A stretch of DNA of 13,950 nt from Acidimicrobiia bacterium. GTDB lineage: Bacteria > Actinomycetota > Acidimicrobiia > Acidimicrobiales > SZUA-35. A program made the position numbers and the translations under genes. Location of the stretch: contig JAOUGG010000012.1 of NCBI GenBank assembly GCA_029857855.1, positions 1-13,950 of the forward strand, given 5' to 3'. Numbering within the stretch: the stretch's first letter is position 1; each line of letters opens with the position of its first letter. Under the pieces are notes generated by a model that saw only the letters and a program-made list of their open reading frames with translations, did no database searches and was not told the origin of the DNA. Of the stretch, positions 1 through 5,353 are shown one piece after another.

Positions 1-960
1 GACACCCGCAAGACCGATCGGCTCGTCGGCCGCGTTGACGATCACACCGTCGTCGACGGTGACCGAGCGTTCGACGTCGTCGAGGGTCGTGAGCTTCTCG
101 CCGTCGCGACCCATGCGGACACCGAGGTGGCCCTCGGGCACCAACGCCAGGTCATAGGTGTGGTTGGGCTGCCCCAGCTCGAGCATCACGTAGTTCGAGA
201 TGTCGACGATGGAATTGATCGGACGCATGCCGGCCGCGTTGAGGCGGGACGCCATCCACGACGGCGACTGACCGATGGTGATGTTGTCGAGCACCCGGGC
301 CCCGAACCGCTGGCAGAAGTCCGGGGTCCGGATCTCGATCGACGTGCGTTCGGAGGCCGGCGGGTCGAGTTCGGCGAGAACCGGCTCGCGGTTCGTGAAC
401 GGCACGCCGAGCTTGGCCGCCAGATCACGTGCCACCCCGGCCACCGAGAGGGCGTCGGGCCGGTTGCCCTCGACGTCGATGTCGAACAACACATCGGTCT
501 GGGCGCCGAGCGCGTCGGCCAGCGGTTGGCCCAGGCTGAGGCCGGGCGGAAGGATATGGATGCCGTCGGCGTCCTCCGCGACCTCAAGCTCGGCCGCGGA
601 ACACAGCATGCCGTTGGACCACTCGCCCCGCATCTGGCGTCGGGCGATCTCCAAGCCACCGGGCATGACGGTCCCGAGGGTGGCGAGGGGCACAAGATCT
701 CCGACCGCCATGTTGAAAGCCCCGCAACAGATCTGCAGCGGCTCGCCGTCACCGGTGTCGACGTCGACGAGTTGGATGCGGTCGGCCTTCGGGTGCAGTC
801 GGAGGCCGAGAACCTCGGCCACCACGATGCCGTCCCAGCTCGAACCGACGACGGAGACATCCTCGACGACGAGCCCGATCTCGATGAGCGCCTGGGCGAG
901 GCCTTCGGGGTCACCCTCGATCGGGGCGAACTCCTGCATCCAGGACAGAAGAACCTTCAT
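1..960 (-). CDS. pheT: Phenylalanine-tRNA ligase beta subunit, N-terminal part (runs off the left edge)
   Basis: Beta subunit of the tetrameric (alpha2beta2) enzyme that charges tRNA-Phe in the cytoplasm. The frame is open for 320 codons from the ATG at 960 to base 1 with no stop; the family is usually about 800 residues, so roughly 40% is here. The start reads MKVLLSWMQEF. A tRNA-binding OB domain follows at about residues 40-155, with HPKADRIQLVDVDTG and GMLCSAAELEV. Then comes the beginning of the B3/B4 editing region, with DIDVEGNRPDALS, RPINSIVDISNYVM and LELGQPNHTYDLA. No start codon exists in this frame further upstream. The GGAGG in ATGGAGGTGTCC, ten bases before the ATG, is the likely ribosome binding site. 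The start overlaps the stop of a 27-codon ORF (ATGA), suggesting translational coupling. Downstream of pheS on the same strand, as in most bacteria. Identification is secure. Confidence 0.95.
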   Translation of the reverse strand, partial: MKVLLSWMQEFAPIEGDPEGLAQALIEIGLVVEDVSVVGSSWDGIVVAEVLGLRLHPKADRIQLVDVDTGDGEPLQICCGAFNMAVGDLVPLATLGTVMPGGLEIARRQMRGEWSNGMLCSAAELEVAEDADGIHILPPGLSLGQPLADALGAQTDVLFDIDVEGNRPDALSVAGVARDLAAKLGVPFTNREPVLAELDPPASERTSIEIRTPDFCQRFGARVLDNITIGQSPSWMASRLNAAGMRPINSIVDISNYVMLELGQPNHTYDLALVPEGHLGVRMGRDGEKLTTLDDVERSVTVDDGVIVNAADEPIGLAGV

Positions 961-1040
961 GATGTGGACACCTCCATGAGGAGGCCTTCCACGAAGGGGA
1001 CCTTCATGATCGGGACTTCCACAACGGGCAGGACGTTCAT
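957..1040 (-). CDS. Small 27-codon ORF between pheS and pheT, overlapping the pheT start
   Basis: Unrecognised short ORF, beginning MNVLPVVEVPIMKV and ending LLMEVSTS. It has its own plausible ribosome binding site (AGAGGT, five bases before the ATG) and starts 44 bases after the pheS stop. Its TGA overlaps the pheT ATG as ATGA, the classic coupling arrangement. It has only one Phe codon, so it does not look like a phenylalanine attenuator peptide. The DNA seems to be a decayed copy of the pheT initiation site: ATCATGAAGGT occurs at codons 11-14 and again at the pheT start, 47 bp apart, each after a TGGA-purine stretch. It may be a real microprotein, a coupling leader, or only a by-product of that duplication. 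The frame and signals are visible; function is unknown. Confidence 0.4.
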   Translation of the reverse strand: MNVLPVVEVPIMKVPFVEGLLMEVSTS

Positions 1041-1084
1041 CTCGTACCTCTGACTACGATCTTGTTGGCGGTGGGCGGCGAACA

Positions 1085-2083
1085 CTAGAACTGGCGCAGG
1101 AACCGGATGTCGTTCGAGTACATGTCACGCAGGTCGTCGACGCCGAACTTGAGCAGGGCGAGGCGGTCGATGCCGAACCCGAAGGCGAAACCCGACCACT
1201 CCTCCGGATCGACCCCGCCGGCGCGCAGGACGTTGGGGTGGACCATGCCGCATCCGCCGAGTTCCAGCCAGGAGCCGTCGGGACTCTGGACGTCGAACTC
1301 GGCCGACGGCTCGGTGAACGGGAAGTAGTTCGGCCGCAGGCGGGAGTTGAAGCCGGAACCGAAGTAGCGCTCGGTGAAGGCCTGGATGGTGCCGGCCAGA
1401 TCGGCCAGCGAAATTCCCTTGTCGATCACCAGCCCCTCGAGCTGGTGGAAAACGGGCATGTGGGTGGCGTCGGCGGTGTCCCGCCGAAACACCCGGCCGG
1501 GAGCCACGATGTAGATCGGAGGCTCCTGGGTCAGCATGGTCCGGATCTGGACCGGCGACGTGTGGGTACGCAGTAGGGTCGAGCCAGGTTCGCCGTGGTT
1601 GACGTAGATCGTGTCGAAGCCGTCGCGGGCCGGGTGTCCGGGCGGGATGTTGAGGGCATCGAAATTGTGCCAATCGGTCTCGACGTCGGGGCCCTCGGCG
1701 ACGTGGTAGCCCATACCGACGAACACGTCCTCGAGCTCCTCCCACGCCTGGGTCACGATGTGGGCGTGACCGACCGACACCGTGGTCGGAACCTCGGTGA
1801 GATCGAGCCGTTCGGCCTGCAGGCGAGCCACCCGTTCGACGGCGGCCAGCTCCTCACGGCGTTGGGCCAACGAGACCTCAACATGCTGCCTGGCTTCGTT
1901 GAGGGCCCGACCGGCGGTCTTGCGTTCCTCCACCGGAATCGAACCAAGATCACGCTTGAGCACGATCAACGACCCGGACTTGCCGAGCGCGTCGGACTCG
2001 ACCCGATCGAGATCGGCCACCGACGCCGCCTCGGCGATGGCGGCCAGCGAGGACGATTCGTGCTTGGCTATCAGATCGAGCAT
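1085..2083 (-). CDS. pheS: Phenylalanine-tRNA ligase alpha subunit
   Basis: Catalytic alpha subunit, joining Phe to tRNA-Phe using ATP. It has 332 residues, close to the 327 of E. coli. Residues 1-95 are the helical arm that binds tRNA. The class II core follows: the THTSPVQ substrate segment at 173-179, motif 2 at about 198-220 (FRRDTADATHMPVFHQLEG), the Phe-pocket segment FPFTEPSAEFDV at 254-265, and motif 3 at about 298-315 (GFAFGFGIDRLALLKFGV). The ATG at 2083 is preceded by GGAAG four bases away. The gap to the upstream methylase gene is 98 bp and relatively AT-rich, with a weak promoter-like pair, so pheS may have its own start of transcription as well as readthrough from the infC operon. 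All key motifs are intact. Confidence 0.97.
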   Translation of the reverse strand: MLDLIAKHESSSLAAIAEAASVADLDRVESDALGKSGSLIVLKRDLGSIPVEERKTAGRALNEARQHVEVSLAQRREELAAVERVARLQAERLDLTEVPTTVSVGHAHIVTQAWEELEDVFVGMGYHVAEGPDVETDWHNFDALNIPPGHPARDGFDTIYVNHGEPGSTLLRTHTSPVQIRTMLTQEPPIYIVAPGRVFRRDTADATHMPVFHQLEGLVIDKGISLADLAGTIQAFTERYFGSGFNSRLRPNYFPFTEPSAEFDVQSPDGSWLELGGCGMVHPNVLRAGGVDPEEWSGFAFGFGIDRLALLKFGVDDLRDMYSNDIRFLRQF

Positions 2084-2181
2084 GAGACTTCCATCAGGGG
2101 ACTGGACACCGGTTCTTGGGGCATCGGGGCTTCGGTCTTCCTTACTTGTTTAGCGAATCGACGGCCGTTTGACAGCCAATT

Positions 2182-3033
2182 TCACGACGGATCGGGATCG
2201 AACGAACTGCGATTGCGGCGCTGGCGGGCAACCTCGAAGGCCAGCACCGCGGCTGCGGCTCCGACGTTCAACGACTCGACGCCGTCGGCCATCGGGATGG
2301 TGACGACCTCGGTGGCCGAGGCGATCACCGCTGGTTCGAGCCCGCGGGGTTCGTTGCCGAGCAGAATCGCCGCCGAGGTGAGGTCGAGCCGGTCATACGC
2401 CGGGGCCGCCGGTTCGACGACGGTGGCGACCACGGGTCGGCCGGTGGACCGCAGTGCCTGAACCGCCTCGTCGACCGCCCCGTCGACGACGATCGGCAGG
2501 CGGAGTACCGAGCCGGCGGAGGCTCTCACGGCCTTCGGATTGAGATGGTCGACCGACTGGCCGACGATGACAACACCGCCGAAGCCGGCGGCCTCCGCGG
2601 TTCGGATGATCGTGCCCAGATTGCCGGGATCGCGCAGTTCGACCGCCACGAGGATCGGCAGGTCGGCGTCGATGTCGCCGAGGCTGGAGGAGGGTGACTC
2701 GACGATCGCGGCCACCGGGCGAGGGTTCGCGGGGTCGAGGATCGAGGTCAACGTGTCGTCGTCGACCGTGTAGACCGGCGTCGATCCGAGCGACGCCCCA
2801 GCGCTCTCCAACTCGGCGATGAGCAGGTCCCAGCCGTTCACCGCACCGACGAAGACCGCTTCGAGCGGGCATGGCGAGGCCAACGCCTCGATCACCAGCG
2901 TCGGCCCGTCAACGACGAAGGCCCGCTCGTCCGAGCGGACCTTCGTCTGCCGGACCAGCCGGCGAAGTCGCTTGAGCCGGGCGCTGTGAGCGCCGAGCGA
3001 AACCGGTTCGGGGTGGCGAGCGGTGTCGACCAT
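2182..3033 (-). CDS. TrmH/SpoU-family RNA 2'-O-methyltransferase (TsnR-like)
   Basis: SAM-dependent RNA ribose methyltransferase with a knotted SPOUT fold, probably acting on rRNA or tRNA. The 283 residues comprise an N-terminal substrate-binding part (about 15-110, beginning SARLKRLRRLVRQTKVR) and the SPOUT domain (about 127-270). All three SpoU motifs are visible: motif 1 RDPGNLGTIIRTAEAAGF at 134-151, motif 2 LLGNEPRGL at 224-232, and motif 3 IPMADGVESLNVGAAAAV at 246-263. The ATG at 3033 lacks a good Shine-Dalgarno sequence, and no alternative start exists before the rplT stop 45 bp upstream, so coupling with rplT is likely. A TrmH-family gene between rplT and pheS is a known actinobacterial arrangement. 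The exact target nucleotide cannot be read from the sequence. Confidence 0.9.
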   Translation of the reverse strand: MVDTARHPEPVSLGAHSARLKRLRRLVRQTKVRSDERAFVVDGPTLVIEALASPCPLEAVFVGAVNGWDLLIAELESAGASLGSTPVYTVDDDTLTSILDPANPRPVAAIVESPSSSLGDIDADLPILVAVELRDPGNLGTIIRTAEAAGFGGVVIVGQSVDHLNPKAVRASAGSVLRLPIVVDGAVDEAVQALRSTGRPVVATVVEPAAPAYDRLDLTSAAILLGNEPRGLEPAVIASATEVVTIPMADGVESLNVGAAAAVLAFEVARQRRNRSSFDPDPS

Positions 3034-3078
3034 GTCGTCTGAAGCGCCGGCCGGGCGTCCGCCCCTGCAGCAACCGTC

Positions 3079-3441
3079 CTAAGCGGCCTCGACCGAGTTC
3101 TCCGCCAGCTGTACCAGACCGGCGAACGCGGTCGGATCGGAAACGGCGAGTTCGGCCAGCATCTTGCGATCGACCTCGATCTCAGCTGCCTTCAGACCGC
3201 TGATGAAGCGGCTGTAGGTGGTGCCGTTCTGGCGGCAGGCAGCGTTGATCCGCTGAATCCACAGTCGACGGAACTCTCCCTTGCGGGCACGGCGGTCACG
3301 GAAGGCGTAGTTGCCCGAATGCATGACCTGCTCGTTGGCGGCCCGGACACTGCGGCTCTTGTTGCCGTAGTAGCCCTTGGCCTTGGCCAGCGTGGAACGA
3401 CGACGCTTCTTCGAGTGCACAGAGCGCTTAACACGTGCCAT
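3079..3441 (-). CDS. rplT: Large-subunit ribosomal protein bL20
   Basis: Ribosomal protein bL20 binds 23S rRNA early in 50S assembly and, in E. coli and Bacillus, represses its own operon. The 120 residues match the usual length. The basic N-terminal tail begins [15 protein letters not shown]; the family core follows with [41 protein letters not shown] and [13 protein letters not shown]. The start has a good binding site, AGAGGAG, ten bases before the ATG. It is third in the infC-rpmI-rplT operon. A strong hairpin lies between the rpmI stop and this gene (3484-3506), a possible site for bL20 feedback control or for setting relative mRNA stability. Confidence 0.98.
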   Translation of the reverse strand: MARVKRSVHSKKRRRSTLAKAKGYYGNKSRSVRAANEQVMHSGNYAFRDRRARKGEFRRLWIQRINAACRQNGTTYSRFISGLKAAEIEVDRKMLAELAVSDPTAFAGLVQLAENSVEAA

Positions 3442-3483
3442 CTAACTTCTACTCCTCTTGCAAAACGAAACGACTCTTGGGGT

Positions 3484-3506
3484 GCGGTCGCCGGTCCGGC
3501 GGCCGC
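3484..3506 (-). promoter_or_regulatory. Hairpin in the rpmI-rplT gap
   Basis: In the mRNA sense this reads GCGG, C, CGCCG, loop GAC, CGGCG, A, CCGC: nine Watson-Crick pairs around one C-A mismatch. It starts nine bases after the rpmI stop and ends 42 bases before the rplT ATG. No U-run follows directly, so a classical terminator is unlikely. It may act as an mRNA stability element, attenuating structure or ribosomal-protein binding site; that role is inference. Confidence 0.5.
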
Positions 3507-3514
3507 AGGGAAAC

Positions 3515-3712
3515 TCAGCTCGACAGAAGCTTCTTGATACGCGGCGCGTCGGCCGGGCTGACCTCGAAGTCTCCGGTCAGACGCCGCTTGCGCCGACTCG
3601 ACTTCTTCTCCAAGAAGTGGTTCAGGTTCTTGCTCCGGCGGGTCACTTTGCCCGATCCGGTCACCTTGAACCGCTTCTTGGCTCCCTTGTGCGACTTCAT
3701 CTTCTTTGACAT
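3515..3712 (-). CDS. rpmI: Large-subunit ribosomal protein bL35
   Basis: Small basic ribosomal protein of the 50S subunit. The chosen start at 3712 gives 65 residues, the normal family length, beginning [19 protein letters not shown] and continuing with [28 protein letters not shown] lies seven bases before this ATG. A second in-frame ATG at 3700 ([10 protein letters not shown]) is possible and would still leave a complete core. The same frame stays open further upstream to 3904, but that stretch overlaps the infC tail in another frame and is low-complexity Pro/Gly/Arg, so it is rejected. It lies between infC and rplT, with a strong hairpin on each side. Confidence 0.95.
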   Translation of the reverse strand: MSKKMKSHKGAKKRFKVTGSGKVTRRSKNLNHFLEKKSSRRKRRLTGDFEVSPADAPRIKKLLSS

Positions 3713-3748
3713 GGCTCTACCTTGCACTCTCGAACTTGCGCTGATGAT

Positions 3749-3789
3749 CCCGGTCCCGGTCCCGGTCCCGCAAACGGGGCCGGGACCGG
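3749..3789 (-). promoter_or_regulatory. Strong intercistronic hairpin with CCCGGT tandem repeats, infC-rpmI gap
   Basis: On the plus strand CCCGGT is repeated three times plus a partial copy (3749-3770), followed by CAAA and a complementary arm (3775-3789). In the mRNA sense a ten-base-pair stem (CCGGTCCCGG with CCGGGACCGG), a C-A mismatch and four more pairs (CCCG with CGGG) are capped by a UUUG loop. It begins 11 bases after the infC stop. There is no trailing U-run. The repeats allow the arm to pair in more than one register. It could block 3'-5' decay, partly terminate transcription, or be a site for ribosomal-protein feedback. The structure is visible; the role is inferred. Confidence 0.6.
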
Positions 3790-3800
3790 CAGGACACGGA

Positions 3801-4490
3801 CTAGTCGGAACCGGCCGTATCGGCCGCCACCGGTTCCGGTACCTCGGTGCTTTCCTCCGGCACGTCGACGGGATCGGACTCGGCCACGGCCTCGGACGGG
3901 CCATCGGCCCGGCCTTCGGCTGCGGTCGCCTCCTTGGCTGCGCGGGCCTCCTGGGCCTTGCGAGCCTTCACCTTCTTGGTGTCGGGACCAAGCACCATGG
4001 TCATGTTTCGCCCGTCGAGCCTCGGGTACGCCTCAATCTTCGCGTAGTCGTCGACCCGTTCGGCGATGTCGTCGAGGATCTTCTTCCCCAACTCGGGGTG
4101 GGTCACCTCACGACCACGGAACATGATGGTTATCTTGACCTTGTGGCCATCCTGTAGAAACTTTTCGACCTTGCGCGTCTTGGTGTCAAAGTCACTCACA
4201 CCGATCTTTGGTCGGTACTTCATTTCCTTGACGACGATGTTGGTTGCCTTTTTCCGAGATTCCTTGGCCCGTTGGGCCGCCTCGTACTTGTACTTGCCGT
4301 AATCCATGATCCGGCAAACGGGCGGGTTGGCCTTGTCGGCCACCTCAACCAGGTCGAGGCCCATCTCGCGCGCCAACGAAAGCGCCTGCGGGATCGGCTT
4401 GACTCCAAGCTGATCACCGTCGGGCCCGATGACACGAACTTCTCGAGCTCGGATCTTGTCGTTGATCCGAGGCTCAGGCGACGCTGCTAT
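3801..4490 (-). CDS. infC: Translation initiation factor IF-3, probable ATA start
   Basis: IF3 binds the 30S subunit, keeps subunits apart and checks start-codon and initiator-tRNA choice. The N-domain starts [18 protein letters not shown] and continues through [20 protein letters not shown] and [11 protein letters not shown]. The C-domain has [35 protein letters not shown] and [11 protein letters not shown]. An acidic tail of about 40 residues, rich in Glu, Asp, Ala and Pro, extends past the usual end. The conserved N-terminus lies between an in-frame TGA at 4499 and a TTG at 4376, and contains no ATG, GTG or TTG. Starting at that TTG would remove 38 conserved-region codons. ATA at 4490, preceded by GAGGGGTGATC, best fits a start and gives 229 residues. 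Non-standard infC starts (AUU in E. coli) are known and support self-repression by IF3; AUA here is inference. Confidence 0.93.
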   Translation of the reverse strand: MAASPEPRINDKIRAREVRVIGPDGDQLGVKPIPQALSLAREMGLDLVEVADKANPPVCRIMDYGKYKYEAAQRAKESRKKATNIVVKEMKYRPKIGVSDFDTKTRKVEKFLQDGHKVKITIMFRGREVTHPELGKKILDDIAERVDDYAKIEAYPRLDGRNMTMVLGPDTKKVKARKAQEARAAKEATAAEGRADGPSEAVAESDPVDVPEESTEVPEPVAADTAGSD

Positions 4491-4507
4491 TGTCGATCAC
4501 CCCTCAT
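4487..4507 (-). CDS. Six-codon upstream ORF overlapping the infC start
   Basis: ATGAGGGGTGATCGACAATAG encodes MRGDRQ and a stop, with a good upstream site (GAGAGGA about six bases before the ATG). Its TAG overlaps the proposed ATA start of infC by two bases, in a different frame. It could feed ribosomes to the weak ATA by re-initiation, or be chance. A one-base backward slip at its end would also enter the infC frame. Confidence 0.3.
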   Translation of the reverse strand: MRGDRQ

Positions 4508-4848
4508 AGAGTTTCCTCTCAGTAGACGTCTTCTCCAAGGCCGAAGCCCCGAGTGGATGAAGCAGAGAGGGAAGGAGATCGAGCAGGCCCCGGTGAAGGA
4601 ACTCCGTTTGGCGCTCCGGAACGGCTGATCCCGGCCCGAAGGTGCCGAACCGGGATAGTCGTTTCACCGACTTGATCGAAATGTAGCGACCCAGGCTCAC
4701 CACTGGTGGCCGGGTGGGGCGCAACGGCCCTCTTTGCTCAGTGTTCAAGCCTACCGGGCATCGGCCGCCAAGTGCCGATAGCTCCCTTTTTCCTCTGTTT
4801 TTTCTTGATGACGGTCGACGAAGGAGATGATTGCGTCCGCGGAGACGT
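4491..4848. other. Divergent intergenic region: infC leader side
   Basis: About 360 bp without a convincing gene apart from the tiny upstream ORF at its left end. Read toward infC it holds a seven-base-pair stem, ATCCCGG with CCGGGAT (4628-4634 and 4650-4656, 15-nt loop), a short CCGTT/AACGG stem next to it, and a pyrimidine-rich stretch before the infC binding site. An 11-bp near-palindrome, CACCACTGGTG, lies near 4699-4709. Near 4760-4779 is a six-base-pair stem, ATCGGC with GCCGAT, followed on the plus strand by two T-tracts (4787-4805). I could not pick a convincing infC promoter by eye. A long structured leader is plausible for a self-regulated ribosomal operon. Confidence 0.45.
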
Positions 4849-4877
4849 TTGAGGCCCGGTTTCGATGGTCGTAGATT
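4849..4877 (+). promoter_or_regulatory. Probable promoter for a leaderless DUF1844 mRNA
   Basis: TTGAGG (4849-4854), a 17-bp spacer and TAGATT (4872-4877) resemble -35 and -10 boxes of the main sigma factor. Only eight bases separate the -10 box from the ATG at 4886, so transcription should begin at or within about two bases of the start codon. No Shine-Dalgarno sequence is present there, which fits a leaderless mRNA. Confidence 0.5.
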
Positions 4878-4885
4878 TGTTTCCC

Positions 4886-5335
4886 ATGAGCACCCTCTGG
4901 ACACCCGACGGCGAGCGAAAGGTACCACCGGCAAACGATGAGCCGGCCGCGGCACCCTCCGGTGAGGAAGCCGAACCCGAGCTCACCCCCGAACAACAGG
5001 AACAGGCGAGGGCGATGGCGAAGGAGCTCGCCGAGGCCCGGGCCCGGATCCTGGCCACCGAGGCGTCCACCGTCGTGGCCAATCATGCCTTCGGCATCTA
5101 CGAGCTGGCCGCCATTCATCTCACCGCGGACGAACCGAAACTCACTGAAGCCCAGGTGGCGATCGACGCCCTGGGAGCGCTCGTCAACGGCCTGAAAGGA
5201 CGGCTCGGCGAGGTCGAAGGCACGCTGGTCGACGCTCTGCAGCAGGCCCAGCTTCTCTACGTACAGCGGGTCGAGGCGGCCAATGCCGCCGGGAGCGCAT
5301 CGGACCCGTCGGCCCCCGACAGCCCCGACGCCTGA
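4886..5335 (+). CDS. DUF1844 family protein
   Basis: Conserved actinobacterial protein of unknown function, 149 residues. It begins MSTLWTPDGERKVPPAND, the usual N-terminus of the family. A Glu/Ala/Pro-rich linker follows, then a helical core at about 45-130 with GIYELAAIHLTADEPKLTEA, IDALGALVNGLKGRLGE and LVDALQQAQLLYVQRVEA, and a disordered Ala/Ser/Asp tail. No signal peptide or membrane segment is visible, so it is probably cytoplasmic. An ATG at 4865 in the same frame would add seven residues but lies inside the predicted promoter spacer, so 4886 is preferred. The gene is divergent from infC, an arrangement common in actinobacteria, hinting at a link to translation or growth, but no function is established. 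Confidence 0.88.
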   Translation: MSTLWTPDGERKVPPANDEPAAAPSGEEAEPELTPEQQEQARAMAKELAEARARILATEASTVVANHAFGIYELAAIHLTADEPKLTEAQVAIDALGALVNGLKGRLGEVEGTLVDALQQAQLLYVQRVEAANAAGSASDPSAPDSPDA

Positions 5336-5353
5336 TCGGCGGTCGCGTTCCCT

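Noticed and set aside
127..1053. Long plus-strand open frame opposite pheT
   Set aside because: It is antisense to a clearly conserved pheT frame; its product is a Gly/Asp/His/Arg-rich sequence typical of high-GC shadow frames.
2168..2196. Exact TTGACA on the plus strand upstream of pheS
   Set aside because: No -10 box at 16-18 bp and it would drive antisense transcription into the methylase gene.
3034..3078. Possible hairpin (GGGC/GCCC) in the rplT-methylase gap
   Set aside because: Only four pairs with alternatives of similar strength and no U-run; not enough to call a terminator.
3713..3904. Upstream extension of the bL35 frame
   Set aside because: Overlaps the infC tail out of frame; bL35 is normally about 65 residues and the ATG at 3712 has a good binding site.
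4760..4805. Terminator-like stem (ATCGGC/GCCGAT) followed by T-tracts on the plus strand
   Set aside because: Only six pairs, an eight-base loop, and seven bases between stem and first T-tract; no plus-strand gene upstream needs it. Could at most limit antisense transcription.
4497..4955. 152-codon minus-strand open frame ending just before infC
   Set aside because: It overlaps the DUF1844 promoter and start, has Arg/Pro-rich low-complexity content, and ends at the TGA before the infC start. No family resemblance seen.
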